A DNA stretch of 64,000 nucleotides from Niabella drilacis (GCF_900101395.1 NZ_FMZO01000003.1:62001-126000), one strand, 5' to 3'; positions 32,777 through 41,550 are shown, numbered from the stretch's first letter. Numbers and translations: made by a program. Notes: generated by a model from the letters alone, not told the origin.

Positions 32777-34591
32777 TCACTTCACCTCCTGCATGTCTAC
32801 CAGCTTTTTATAAAAGCCGTTTTGTACCAAAAGGCTGCTGTGGGTACCCCGTTCTACGATCCGGCCTTTCCGGAGAACAATGATCTCATCCGCGTTCCGG
32901 ATGGTGCTCAGCCGGTGTGCGATCACGATGCTGGTCCGGTTCTGCATCATCTTATTGATGGCATCCTGCACCAGCCGCTCGCTTTCGGTGTCCAGGGAGG
33001 AAGTCGCTTCATCCAGTATAAGGATCGGCGGGTTCTTTAATACGGCGCGGGCAATGGTCAGGCGCTGGCGCTCACCCCCGCTTAATTTACTGCCCCGGTC
33101 GCCGATATTGGTGGCATATTGCAGCTCCTTCTGCATAATAAAGGGGTGTGCATTAGCGATCTTTGCAGCCTGCTCAATCGCTTCCACACCGGCGCCTGCT
33201 TCCCCCAGCGCAATATTATTGGCAATGGTATCATTAAACAGGATCGGCTCCTGTGTTACAATGCTCATCTGGCTTCTGACAGAATGGAGCGAATAGTCCC
33301 TGATATTGACCCCATCGATCAGGACAGCCCCTTGTGTGGCGTCATGAAAGCGGGGGATCAGGTCCGCCAGTGTAGACTTTCCGGCTCCCGAAGCGCCTAC
33401 CAGGGCTACGGTCTGGCCTTTTTTGATGGTAAGATCAATGTTCTCCAGGATCACGTGGTCCTCATAGGCAAACGTCACATTCCGGAAGGTGATGGCATCC
33501 TCAAACTGTTTTAGTTCCATCCCATTGGGATTATCATCAACAGTAACAGGTGTGTTCAGTACTTCCTCGATCCGCTGGATTGCTGCAGCGCCCTTATTTA
33601 GATTGCTGAAGGAAGTGGAAAGCGTTTTGACGGGATTGATCAGGTTGTAGAACATGGCCAGGTAGGCAAAAAAAGCGGGGGCTTCCAGGTCGATGCTGTG
33701 GGAGAGGATGAGCCTGCCACCGAACCATAGAATACCCACAAATACCATCACCCCTAAAAACTCCGACATCGGGGAGGCCATATCCCGCCTGCGGCTGATG
33801 CGGTTCCTGGCGTCGGTGAGGGCATCGTTCACCGTATCGAACCGGTCTTTTAAAACACCCTCAACATTAAATGCTTTGATCACCCGCAGGCCATTGAGTG
33901 TTTCATCCAGTATCGACAGCGATTCACCCAGTTTGATAGCAGCTTCGTTCGACTGGCGTTTCAGCGCTTTCGAGATCCTCCCCAGAATAAAGCCGATCAC
34001 GGGAATGCACAGGAGGATGGCCCCGGTAAGAACCGGGCTGATCAGGAACAGGGCTGCAAGGGTAAAAATAATATTCAGGGGATCTTTGATCCAGCCTTCC
34101 AGCACACCAATAACGGAACCTTCCACCTCGTTCACGTCGTTGGTTACCCGGCTCAGAAGATCGCCTTTGCGCTGCTCTGTAAAATACCCGATGGGCAGCA
34201 GCAGTATTTTATCGTAAATATCTGACCGGAAAGTATTGACGATCCTGTTTTTAACAGGATTCAATATATAGGAAGAAAGATAAAGAAACAGGTTCTTTAA
34301 AAAAATAGCGACGATCAGCACCACGCAAATGGCGCCCAGCAGCTGTACGGCTGTAAGAGCTGTTCCGTTCACCAGGGTCATTAAAAAACTTTTTAGACCG
34401 GTTAGAATATTGGGGGCGGTTTCTGCCGGTGCCGGGGGCTTGTTGCCATAAAAGATGATATCAAAAAATGGCTGTAACAGGGCAAAGCTGAATAAAGAGA
34501 ACACGATTGAAAGGACCGTAAATAAAAAGAAAAGGAAGATACTGCCTTTATAAGGCCGCAGATAATGTAAGATCCTTGAATATTTTTTCAT
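32777..34591 (-). CDS. ABC exporter (MsbA/MDR-like half transporter)
   Basis: 604 aa with one transmembrane domain (about 1-330, six helices: FLFTVLSIVFSLFSFALLQP, AICVVLIVAIFLKNLFLYLS and others) fused to one ATPase domain. Nucleotide-binding motifs are complete: Walker A GASGAGKST, Q-loop VTQEPILF, signature LSGGERQRL, Walker B ILILDEATSSLD and the switch His in VIAHRLST. It should act as a homodimer in the inner membrane and move lipid-like or drug-like molecules outward. MsbA for lipid A is one option, but sequence alone does not settle it. Divergent from rbfA. Confidence 0.92.
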   Translation of the reverse strand: MKKYSRILHYLRPYKGSIFLFFLFTVLSIVFSLFSFALLQPFFDIIFYGNKPPAPAETAPNILTGLKSFLMTLVNGTALTAVQLLGAICVVLIVAIFLKNLFLYLSSYILNPVKNRIVNTFRSDIYDKILLLPIGYFTEQRKGDLLSRVTNDVNEVEGSVIGVLEGWIKDPLNIIFTLAALFLISPVLTGAILLCIPVIGFILGRISKALKRQSNEAAIKLGESLSILDETLNGLRVIKAFNVEGVLKDRFDTVNDALTDARNRISRRRDMASPMSEFLGVMVFVGILWFGGRLILSHSIDLEAPAFFAYLAMFYNLINPVKTLSTSFSNLNKGAAAIQRIEEVLNTPVTVDDNPNGMELKQFEDAITFRNVTFAYEDHVILENIDLTIKKGQTVALVGASGAGKSTLADLIPRFHDATQGAVLIDGVNIRDYSLHSVRSQMSIVTQEPILFNDTIANNIALGEAGAGVEAIEQAAKIANAHPFIMQKELQYATNIGDRGSKLSGGERQRLTIARAVLKNPPILILDEATSSLDTESERLVQDAINKMMQNRTSIVIAHRLSTIRNADEIIVLRKGRIVERGTHSSLLVQNGFYKKLVDMQEVK

Positions 34592-34764
34592 TCCGGAATT
34601 TATGGCGGAACTATAAGCGTTTTTCAGCGTTCTGCCGGTTTTACTGCTAAAAATGCAGTAGAAGCGCTATGATTGCGAAGCTGCGGAAAAAAACTTTATG
34701 TACCTGTTATCGTTACTAAAACATGTAAAGTAAGTAATTTTACACGGAACAGAAAGCGAAGATT

Positions 34765-35136
34765 ATGCAGGAAAGTAAAAGGCAAAAACAGATAGCAGCG
34801 TTGTTGAACGAAGAAATGAATGGCATTTTCCGGAGGCTGGGATTGAATATGATGGATGGAGGTATGGTTTCTATATCCGGCGTAAAGGTAACGCCCGATC
34901 TGCTGGAGGCCCGGTTTTACCTGAGTTTTTTCCAGGTGAACGATGCCGAAGCGGCGCAGAAACGGATAGAGGAGCGGCACCACGAAATAAAAAAGGAACT
35001 GGCCGCAGCGGTACGGCATCAGCTGCGCAATATACCGGTACTGAAATTTTATGCAGATGACACGCTGGACCATGTGTTTAAGATGGAAGAACTCTTTAAG
35101 AAAATAGAAGAAGAGCGGAAGCAGAAGCCGGAGTAG
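34765..35136 (+). CDS. rbfA: Ribosome-binding factor A
   Basis: 123 aa, the usual size for RbfA: a KH-fold protein that binds the 30S subunit and helps mature the 16S rRNA 5' end. Signatures are the N-terminal QESKRQKQIAALLNEEMNGI helix, the strand VSISGVKVTPDLLEARFYLS, and the C-terminal LRNIPVLKFYADDTLDHVFK motif. The C-terminal tail is short and Lys/Glu-rich. It is followed by the FtsX-family permease gene after 72 bp on the same strand, probably one transcript. Confidence 0.93.
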   Translation: MQESKRQKQIAALLNEEMNGIFRRLGLNMMDGGMVSISGVKVTPDLLEARFYLSFFQVNDAEAAQKRIEERHHEIKKELAAAVRHQLRNIPVLKFYADDTLDHVFKMEELFKKIEEERKQKPE

Positions 35137-35208
35137 TACTCAGCTTTCAGCAGTCAGCTGTTAGTACCGGGAGCGCTAAAGACCGGATCATCATCAAAAT
35201 CATCAAAA

Positions 35209-36432
35209 TTGCAATTCCTATTCGCCTGGCGTTATTTCAGGGCAAAAAAATCCACGAATGTGATCAATATCATTGCGTGGATCTGTATTGTTGCGATCAT
35301 GATCGGCACGGCTGCATTGATCCTGGTACTGAGTGTCTTTAATGGTTTTGAAGGATTGGTAAAATCATTGTATTCTTCTTTTTACCCAGATATTAAGGTA
35401 ATACCGGCATCCGGGAAATACCTCGTGCTGACTGAAACACAATTGCAGCAATTGAGGGGCGTCAGCGGCCTGCGCAACTTTTCACTGGTGGTGGAGGAAA
35501 AAGCCATCCTCCGGAACGGGGACAACCAGGCGCTGGTATCCCTGAAAGGGGTGGATGCCCGCTTTAAAGCCATTAATGGCATTGCGGAACATATGGTGAA
35601 CGGGCGGTTCGATATCGGTACAGCGGAGCATCCCCGGTTGGTGGTAGGGGGCGGCATTGAAGGTTCTCTGAGCATCCGTACCTCTCCAAACGTGGAGCCT
35701 ATGAGCATTTATATCCCGCGTAAAAGCGAGTCGGAGGCCTTTGACGCGGCCAGCAATATTACCCCGGATACGATACGGAGCGCAGGCACTTTCGTGATAC
35801 AGCAGGATTTTGATAATAAGTATGCCATTACGGAGATCAGCTTCCTGAAACAGGCAATGGGGCTCGATGCCCGGACGTTCAGCGGCATCGAAATAGCCGT
35901 AACAGATCCTTCGGTAACGGCAAAGGTACAGCAGTCCCTGCAGCAGCTCTTTGGCAAGGGGTATACGGTGCAGGACCGTTACCAGCAAAACCAGAGCCTG
36001 TATGCTATTATGAACCTGGAACGTTGGGTCTTTTACGCCATCCTGAGCCTGATACTGGTGGTGGCCGCTTTTAATATGGTAGGAGCGCTGACCATGCTGG
36101 TCCTGGAAAAACAAAAGGATATCAGTGTATTGAATGCCCTGGGGGCTGACCGTGGTTTTATCCTGAAAGTATTCCTGAGTGAAGGCTTTTTGCTGGCAAT
36201 GATCGGGGGGGGGATGGGCATGCTGCTGGCGTTGGCAATGGTACTCCTGCAAAAGCAGTTTCACCTGGTGCCCCTGCAGGGCGGCTCTTTTCTGATCGAC
36301 TATTTTCCGGTGGCGCTAAAATTGCGCGACTTCCTGCTGGTGGCCATTACCGTGCTCATCATTGCGTTTGTAGCATCGTGGACGCCTGCCCGGAAGGCCT
36401 CAAGAAAGGAATTTTCATTAAAGGCAGAATAA
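35209..36432 (+). CDS. FtsX/LolE-family ABC transporter permease
   Basis: 407 aa. Four membrane helices in the MacB/LolE order: TM1 about 20-42 (IIAWICIVAIMIGTAALILV), a long periplasmic domain 45-265, TM2 about 270-295, TM3 about 320-345 and TM4 about 370-395. The conserved tail SWTPARKASRKEFSLKAE follows TM4. LolC/LolE-type permeases release lipoproteins from the inner membrane; the N-terminal FAWRYFRAKKSTNVINII is typical of them. No ATPase gene is adjacent, so the LolD-like partner must be encoded elsewhere. It begins with TTG at 35209, since no ATG precedes TM1 in frame. Confidence 0.85.
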   Translation: MQFLFAWRYFRAKKSTNVINIIAWICIVAIMIGTAALILVLSVFNGFEGLVKSLYSSFYPDIKVIPASGKYLVLTETQLQQLRGVSGLRNFSLVVEEKAILRNGDNQALVSLKGVDARFKAINGIAEHMVNGRFDIGTAEHPRLVVGGGIEGSLSIRTSPNVEPMSIYIPRKSESEAFDAASNITPDTIRSAGTFVIQQDFDNKYAITEISFLKQAMGLDARTFSGIEIAVTDPSVTAKVQQSLQQLFGKGYTVQDRYQQNQSLYAIMNLERWVFYAILSLILVVAAFNMVGALTMLVLEKQKDISVLNALGADRGFILKVFLSEGFLLAMIGGGMGMLLALAMVLLQKQFHLVPLQGGSFLIDYFPVALKLRDFLLVAITVLIIAFVASWTPARKASRKEFSLKAE

Positions 36433-36798
36433 AATCCTTAATAATGAACCGGGATCAATTTTATTAAAATGCGTAATTACTAGTGGTTTGTGAGGACACA
36501 AACCACGGCCCACGCCACGGTCAGTGTCCTCACTGACCGAGAAAAGAAATAATTTTGATGCCGGCTTATTATAAACAACAAACAACCTGCGTATAGCTAG
36601 TGAAAAATGCAATGGACACTCCTGAACCGGAGCCGATGTCAACAGGCAAAAGATCGTATCAACAGGCAATGCCGGAGGCTCACGGAACATTAAAACGGTC
36701 CTGACCTCAACCTTTCCCCCGGCCTGGGGCATGAAATCTGTTTGTTACTGGCAAAATGTGAATGCCGAATGTGAAATTTTGAACCTTAAACCCGGAAC
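36433..36798. other. Gene-free stretch between the permease and transketolase genes
   Basis: 366 bp with no credible ORF and no trace of a transketolase C-terminal half. It holds the paired hairpins at 36483-36539, two copies of TCAACAGGCAA (near 36638 and 36659), and near the transketolase stop a GAACCTTAAACC word of the kind found after other minus-strand genes. Confidence 0.5.
36483..36539. repeat. Two tandem hairpins with complementary loops
   Basis: Hairpin 1: GTGGTTTGTG (36483-36492), loop AGGA, CACAAACCAC (36497-36506). Hairpin 2: CGGTCAGTG (36518-36526), loop TCCT, CACTGACCG (36531-36539). The cores GTGAGGACAC (36490-36499) and GTGTCCTCAC (36524-36533) are reverse complements, so loops could kiss or an alternative long hairpin could form. 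Confidence 0.75.
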
Positions 36799-37632
36799 TT
36801 AATAGTCTCCCAGTGTTTCCGGCAACTGCTCCAGCGCTTTGGCCAGTTGCTCGTCATTGGGCGCAATCCCGTGCCAGCCATGATCATTTTCCATAAAATC
36901 GATGCCTTTACCCATGATGGTGTGCATCATAATAGCGATCGGCTTTCCTTTCCCGGTAGCGGCTTTGGCTTTATCGAGGGTTGCTACCACTTCGTCCATA
37001 TCATTACCGTTCATTTCCATTACCTCCCAGTCAAAGGCCCGGAATTTATCAGCCAGGTTACCCATGTTCAGCACTTTATCGGTAGGGCCGTCAATTTGCT
37101 GACCGTTCCAGTCTACAGTAGCGATCAGGTTGTCTACTTTGTGGGATGAAGCAAACATGATGGCTTCCCAGTTCTGTCCCTCATTCAGTTCTCCGTCACC
37201 ATGGAGTGAAAATACCAGGTGCGTATCTTTGTTCATTTTTTTGCTCAGTGCCGCGCCGATGGCAACGCTCATTCCCTGCCCCAGCGACCCGCTTGCAACG
37301 CGGATACCCGGCAGGTGCTCATGTGTGGCAGGGTGCCCCTGCAGCCGGCTGTTTATTTTCCGGAAAGTAGCCAGTTCCTTTACATCAAAATATCCTGAAC
37401 GGGCCAGGACGGAATAGAATACCGGTGAAATATGGCCGTTTGACAGGAAGAAAAGATCTTCATTGATCCCATCCATATTAAAGGCAGGATTGTGTTCCAT
37501 TTCTTTAAAGTACAGGGCGGTCAAAAAATCAGCGCATCCCAGGGAGCCTCCGGGGTGACCACTGTTTGCTCCGTGAACCATTCTTACAATATCACGCCTA
37601 ACCTGTGATGCAATTTCCTGTAAACTTGCCAT
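36799..37632 (-). CDS. Transketolase, N-terminal (TPP-binding) subunit
   Basis: 277 aa, corresponding to the first domain of full-length transketolase. The TPP-binding motif is present as HGDGELNEGQNWEAIMFAS followed by VDWNGQQIDG (GDG...N), and the N-terminal RRDIVRMVHGANSGHPGGSL and VASGSLGQGMSVAIGAALS match the family. Split transketolases work as heteromers; the C-terminal (pyrimidine-binding) subunit normally follows directly. Here it does not: downstream is gene-free DNA with hairpins, then an oppositely oriented gene. The degenerate box CACATTTG precedes the start. The pathway is the pentose phosphate cycle or a related sugar route. Confidence 0.92.
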   Translation of the reverse strand: MASLQEIASQVRRDIVRMVHGANSGHPGGSLGCADFLTALYFKEMEHNPAFNMDGINEDLFFLSNGHISPVFYSVLARSGYFDVKELATFRKINSRLQGHPATHEHLPGIRVASGSLGQGMSVAIGAALSKKMNKDTHLVFSLHGDGELNEGQNWEAIMFASSHKVDNLIATVDWNGQQIDGPTDKVLNMGNLADKFRAFDWEVMEMNGNDMDEVVATLDKAKAATGKGKPIAIMMHTIMGKGIDFMENDHGWHGIAPNDEQLAKALEQLPETLGDY

Positions 37633-37764
37633 AATTTGTTTTTGAACAGCAAATGTGCGTTTTTTTTTTGATAATTCCTGCTCAGTAGCAATGAATTCTG
37701 TTCTTTTCCCGGTTTAAATAATTATTAAAATGTGCATAAAAATTGCTATCTTGGTGATAAATCT

Positions 37765-37772
37765 TACTTTTG
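37765..37772 (+). promoter_or_regulatory. -7 box TACTTTTG of the WecA-like gene
   Basis: An exact TAnnTTTG match, 19 nt before the ATG at 37792. It argues against the longer frame from 37732. Confidence 0.65.
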
Positions 37773-37791
37773 TTCTTGTAAACCTTATTTG

Positions 37792-38946
37792 ATGCTAGAA
37801 ATTCTGGTAACAGCTATAATCGCTTTTATAGTTGCGTTTCTCGCAATTCCGGTCGTGATGCTAATAGCTGACAAGAAGAAACTGTATGATATACCTGATG
37901 AAAGAAAACTTCACACGCATGCAATCGCTTCTTTAGGCGGGGTTGGCGTTTTTGTCGGCTTTCTTTTTGCGGGTCTGTTATGCATTAATTTTTCCAATGC
38001 ACCGGAAATGCGTTATTTCCTGGCTGCAGCCACGCTTACCTTTTTTATTGGGCTGAAGGATGATATCATTGCCTTATCCGCCACAAAAAAATTCGTGGCA
38101 CAGATCATTGCAGCGGCGATTATCATTCATCTTGGCGGGGTGCGCCTGGAAAGCATGCATGGCGTTTTGGGGATGGAGACCCTGGACCCGATGTATGGAG
38201 TACCCCTGACCTACTTTATTATTATCCTGATCATTAATGCCTATAACCTGATCGATGGTATTGATGGTTTATCCGGCAGCCTGGGCCTGATGGCTACCTT
38301 GCTTTTCGGCACCTATTTCCTGTTGGCGAAGATGTATCCTTATGCGGCATTCTCTTTCGGTCTTTCAGCTGCTCTTATGGCCTTCCTGATCTTTAACTAT
38401 CATCCTGCCCGGATCTTTATGGGCGATTCCGGCTCCTTGCTGGTGGGAATGGTCGTATCCATACTGGTGCTGAAATTTATCAATATTGCCGGCGAGCCCG
38501 GTGCGGTGCTTCCCATAACTTCCGCGGTTGCCGTAGGTGTTTCTGTGCTGATCGTGCCACTTGTAGATACCATCCGGGTTTTCGGGAACAGGATCCTTCG
38601 GGGGCGGTCTCCTTTTGCCCCGGACAGGAACCATGTGCATCATTTATTGCTGGACCGGGGCCTGGGGCATTCGACAGTGACCCTGATCTGTGTATCGGCC
38701 AATATCTTCCTGATCCTGGCTACCTATCTGTGCCGCGGTTTTGGTAATACCATGCTGATCCTGGCTTTATTTGGGTGTTCCTTTATAGCATTGGCTGTTC
38801 TTTACTATACCTTACCCAAAAGAAAGCTGGTCATTCACCGGAGATATGTGGTGAACCAAACCAAACAGGAGCGGATGTCGGCTCCTTCACAATCCAAGGT
38901 CATCAACCTGCAAACCAAGGAAAAGGTTCAGAATCATCTTCATTAA
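37792..38946 (+). CDS. WecA/TagO-like polyprenyl-phosphate sugar-1-phosphate transferase
   Basis: 384 aa with about 10-11 membrane helices. It links a sugar phosphate (commonly GlcNAc-1-P) from a UDP-sugar to undecaprenyl phosphate, starting O-antigen, capsule or other glycan chains at the inner membrane. Conserved cytoplasmic loops: DKKKLYDIPDERKLHTHAIA near residue 30, GLKDDIIALSATKKF (DD motif), NAYNLIDGIDGLSGSLG (the catalytic Asp region), FMGDSGSLLVGM, and the basic HVHHLLLDRGLGHS near the end. The chosen start MLEILVTAIIAFIVAFLAIP opens directly with TM1. A 60-residue hydrophilic tail closes it. frr follows on the same strand with its own promoter. Confidence 0.92.
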   Translation: MLEILVTAIIAFIVAFLAIPVVMLIADKKKLYDIPDERKLHTHAIASLGGVGVFVGFLFAGLLCINFSNAPEMRYFLAAATLTFFIGLKDDIIALSATKKFVAQIIAAAIIIHLGGVRLESMHGVLGMETLDPMYGVPLTYFIIILIINAYNLIDGIDGLSGSLGLMATLLFGTYFLLAKMYPYAAFSFGLSAALMAFLIFNYHPARIFMGDSGSLLVGMVVSILVLKFINIAGEPGAVLPITSAVAVGVSVLIVPLVDTIRVFGNRILRGRSPFAPDRNHVHHLLLDRGLGHSTVTLICVSANIFLILATYLCRGFGNTMLILALFGCSFIALAVLYYTLPKRKLVIHRRYVVNQTKQERMSAPSQSKVINLQTKEKVQNHLH

Positions 38947-39003
38947 GAGGGGGCAATTTCTTCATTTCAGCAGGCAGTGCTCTATAGTTTCAGTTCCATT
39001 CAT

Positions 39004-39011
39004 TAGATTTG
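39004..39011 (+). promoter_or_regulatory. -7 box TAGATTTG of frr, followed by a 5' hairpin
   Basis: A TAnnTTTG match 38 nt before the frr ATG. Immediately downstream (39013-39034) AGTCCCGAT pairs with ATCGGGATT around TGCG, with one G-T pair, so the transcript would begin with a hairpin. Confidence 0.55.
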
Positions 39012-39049
39012 CAGTCCCGATTGCGATCGGGATTAAATTTTTTCATTTT

Positions 39050-39613
39050 ATGCAGGAACAAGTAAGTAAGCTAATTGAATCATCAGAGGACGGTATGAAG
39101 AAAGCCATCACGCACCTGGAGTCGGGGCTGGCAAAGATCAGGGCAGGGAAGGCGAATCCGCAAATACTGGATGGAATTTATGTAGACTATTACGGATCTG
39201 CGATGCCGATCAACCAGGTAGGCAATATTACTGTACTGGATGCACGGACCCTCAATATCCAGCCCTGGGAAAAAAACATGCTTCAACCGATAGAACGGGC
39301 GATCATTGCAGCCAATATAGGCCTGAACCCGCAAAACGATGGTGTTAATATCCGCTTGTTTTTGCCCCCGCTTACAGAGGAGCGGAGAAGGGAGCTGGTA
39401 AAGAAAAGTTTTGCCGAAGGGGAAAATTCGAAGATCGGTGTGCGGAGCGCCCGCCGTGAGGTTATCGAAGGGATCAAAAAACTGCAAAAGGAAGGGTTGA
39501 GCGAGGATGGCATGAAGGATGCAGAAGCCATTGCCCAGCAGCTTACGGATAAGTATATTGCAATTGTTGAGAAATACCTGGCGATCAAAGAAAAAGAGAT
39601 CATGGCTGTGTAG
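39050..39613 (+). CDS. frr: Ribosome recycling factor
   Basis: 187 aa, normal for RRF, which with EF-G splits the post-termination ribosome. The three-helix bundle domain shows MKKAITHLESGLAKIRAGKA near the start, and the inserted beta domain shows GSAMPINQVGNITVLDARTL and WEKNMLQPIERAI. The C-terminal helices carry PPLTEERRRELVKKSFAEGE and a terminal KYLAIKEKEIMAV. mscL follows 66 bp downstream. pyrH, frequently its partner elsewhere, is not seen beside it. Confidence 0.96.
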   Translation: MQEQVSKLIESSEDGMKKAITHLESGLAKIRAGKANPQILDGIYVDYYGSAMPINQVGNITVLDARTLNIQPWEKNMLQPIERAIIAANIGLNPQNDGVNIRLFLPPLTEERRRELVKKSFAEGENSKIGVRSARREVIEGIKKLQKEGLSEDGMKDAEAIAQQLTDKYIAIVEKYLAIKEKEIMAV

Positions 39614-39679
39614 TGATGTGTTATTCAGACTGAAGACTCAGTAATCCGAATCACTTTTTATAACTTAAAAATCAATTAC

Positions 39680-40105
39680 ATGGGAATGCTTAAAGAATTT
39701 AAGGAATTTGCCATTAAGGGAAACGCAGTCGATCTGGCAGTGGGTGTTATCATTGGCGGTGCCTTTGGTAAGATCGTTACCAGCATCATCGATGACCTCA
39801 TTATGCCGGTAGTTGGCGCCATTATCGGGAAGCCTGACTTCAGCAGTCTTTACCTGGTATTAAAGGGAACAGTTCCCCCCGGCACAAAGCTGGAAGAAGC
39901 CCGTAAGATCGCCGACACATCCATCTTTGCTTATGGTAATTTTATTACCATTGCCATCAACTTCCTTTTGCTGGCACTCGTGATCTTCTGGATGGTGAAG
40001 GCCATGAATAAAATGAAGAAGGAAACACCACCGCCGCCGCCTGAAGGTCCGTCGTCTACCGATCAGTTGCTGATCGAGATAAGGGATGAGCTTAAAAAGC
40101 GATAA
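39680..40105 (+). CDS. mscL: Large-conductance mechanosensitive channel
   Basis: 141 aa. An inner-membrane homopentameric emergency valve opened by membrane tension. The N-terminal amphipathic helix [20 protein letters not shown] leads into TM1 with the pore-lining [20 protein letters not shown], a periplasmic loop of about 45 residues, TM2 ([20 protein letters not shown]), and a cytoplasmic tail with a Pro run ([12 protein letters not shown]) and a final helix. All are standard for MscL. A strong terminator follows. Confidence 0.96.
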   Translation: MGMLKEFKEFAIKGNAVDLAVGVIIGGAFGKIVTSIIDDLIMPVVGAIIGKPDFSSLYLVLKGTVPPGTKLEEARKIADTSIFAYGNFITIAINFLLLALVIFWMVKAMNKMKKETPPPPPEGPSSTDQLLIEIRDELKKR

Positions 40106-40128
40106 AATCTGCCCAAATTACTCACAAT

Positions 40129-40155
40129 AACGCTCTGCTCCGGCAGGGCGTTTTT
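40129..40155 (+). terminator. Intrinsic terminator of mscL
   Basis: AACGCTCTGC, loop TCCG, GCAGGGCGTT, then TTT. The stem is 10 bp with one G-T pair, 23 nt after the mscL stop. Confidence 0.85.
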
Positions 40156-40174
40156 AGTGTCAGGGCTTATTCGT

Positions 40175-40182
40175 TACATTTG
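40175..40182 (+). promoter_or_regulatory. -7 box TACATTTG of scpA
   Basis: An exact TAnnTTTG match, 28 nt upstream of the GTG start of scpA, just after the mscL terminator. Confidence 0.65.
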
Positions 40183-40210
40183 TCTTCTTTTACCGATTTA
40201 AAGTTTTTAA

Positions 40211-40999
40211 GTGAGTACAACATACCAGATAAAACTTTCCCAGTTTGAAGGGCCTTTTGACCTGCTCCTGTTCTTTATTGAACGGGATGAGCTGGATATC
40301 TATAACATTCCCATTACCAAGATCACCAACGATTTTCTGGTTTATATCAAAGAACAGGAATCGCTGAATATTGAGCTGTCCAGCGAGTTTATACTGTTTG
40401 TGTCCACGCTGATGCGTATTAAGGCAAAAATGCTGATTCCCCGCAAAGAGCTGGATGCCCAGGGAAATGAGATCGATCCGCGCGAGGAGCTGGTCAATAA
40501 AATACTGGAGTATAAACGCTTTAAGGAGGCTTCTGCACAAATGGCCGAGCTGGAGGCCATGCGGATGCTGATGGTAAAAAGAGGCAATATCCAAAAAGAG
40601 CTGTCGGCAATTGGCGAAGAAGCGGGAGAGGGTACGGAGATCCATGCCATTACCATGTTTAAGTTAATGAAGGCTTTTGAAAAAGCGATGCAGCGGTACT
40701 CCGATAAGGTGAATACACCGGTGCATACTGTAGTGCGCTACAACTACTCTATGGAGAACAGCCGGACCAGGGTGATGGAGGAAGCACAGCGTTCCCGGAC
40801 CCTTTCGTTTGAAAAGCTTTTTGATTATGCGGAAACACGGGTACATGCGATCTTCCTTTTTCTGTCGGTACTGGAGCTGGTGCAGCAAAGCTTTTTGAAG
40901 ATCATGATCGGTGAGGGAAAGAATAATTTTATACTGGAGTATGTTGCACCGGAAGACCGTGAAGAATCCATGACGGTTATTGAAACCACATTCTCTTAA
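40211..40999 (+). CDS. scpA: Segregation and condensation protein A
   Basis: 262 aa. The kleisin subunit of the SMC-ScpAB condensin, bridging SMC heads. N-terminal signature YQIKLSQFEGPFDLLLFFIE (SMC-neck binding) and DIYNIPITKITNDFLVYI, then SSEFILFVSTLMRIKAKMLI; the C-terminal winged helix shows FEKLFDYAETRVHAIFLFLS and VLELVQQSFLKI. It starts with GTG at 40211; no ATG precedes the conserved N-terminus. scpB and smc are not adjacent. osmC follows by 18 bp on the same strand. Confidence 0.94.
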   Translation: MSTTYQIKLSQFEGPFDLLLFFIERDELDIYNIPITKITNDFLVYIKEQESLNIELSSEFILFVSTLMRIKAKMLIPRKELDAQGNEIDPREELVNKILEYKRFKEASAQMAELEAMRMLMVKRGNIQKELSAIGEEAGEGTEIHAITMFKLMKAFEKAMQRYSDKVNTPVHTVVRYNYSMENSRTRVMEEAQRSRTLSFEKLFDYAETRVHAIFLFLSVLELVQQSFLKIMIGEGKNNFILEYVAPEDREESMTVIETTFS

Positions 41000-41017
41000 C
41001 CATAAAATAAAAAGTTC

Positions 41018-41434
41018 ATGAAACGTTTTGCAACAGCCAACTGGCAGGGAACGGGAAAAGAAGGAACCGGTAAAACCTCCACACAGTCGGGGGTATTAAA
41101 AGATACCGCTTATTCCTTTAAAACTCGGTTTGAAGAGGGCAACCCCGGCACCAATCCCGAGGAGCTGGTAGCGGCGGCCCATGCCGGCTGCTTTACCATG
41201 AAGCTGAGCTTTGTGTTGAATGAAGCGGGCTTTACCGCCACGAATATTGACACAAAATGTACCGTTACCTTTGAAAATGGTGCGGTAACAGAAAGTCATC
41301 TGGATGTACAGGCGGCAGTGCCGGGTATTGACCGGGAAAAATTTGATGCGGCCGTTAAGGATGCGGAGGCCAACTGTCCTATCAGCAAATTACTGAATAC
41401 CAAGATCACTTCTACAGCGGCATTAATCGGTTAA
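41018..41434 (+). CDS. osmC: OsmC family peroxiredoxin
   Basis: 138 aa thiol peroxidase-like protein reducing organic hydroperoxides in the cytosol. Both redox cysteines of OsmC proteins are present: in AAHAGCFTMKLSFVL (near residue 60) and in EANCPISKLLNTKITSTAAL (near 122). The conserved Arg/Glu region ...RFEEGNPGTNPEELVAAAHA precedes the first Cys. Length matches OsmC rather than Ohr or YhfA. The 18-bp spacing to scpA suggests co-transcription, though the functions are unrelated. A terminator follows. Confidence 0.93.
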   Translation: MKRFATANWQGTGKEGTGKTSTQSGVLKDTAYSFKTRFEEGNPGTNPEELVAAAHAGCFTMKLSFVLNEAGFTATNIDTKCTVTFENGAVTESHLDVQAAVPGIDREKFDAAVKDAEANCPISKLLNTKITSTAALIG

Positions 41435-41459
41435 TGCTGTAGTTGTTTACGAAAGATTT

Positions 41460-41513
41460 GTAATCAAGCCGGCTGTAATCAGATTATTCAGTCAGTTTGA
41501 TTACTTTTTTTTT
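41460..41513 (+). terminator. Intrinsic terminator of scpA-osmC
   Basis: GTAATCAA (41460-41467) pairs with TTGATTAC (41497-41504), followed by nine Ts. The loop of 29 nt contains further AATC/GATT pairing. Confidence 0.7.
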
Positions 41514-41550
41514 AGATGCATATATAAGCAACTTCCGGCTCTGTGCGTGG

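Noticed and set aside
35482-36264. 260-codon ORF opposite the FtsX-family permease
   Set aside because: The sense frame has four membrane helices and a conserved tail. The antisense frame is His/Gln-rich low-complexity sequence.
36637-36670. TCAACAGGCAA repeated twice
   Set aside because: Two copies of 11 bp in one intergenic region are weak on their own, with no palindrome and no spacing rule.
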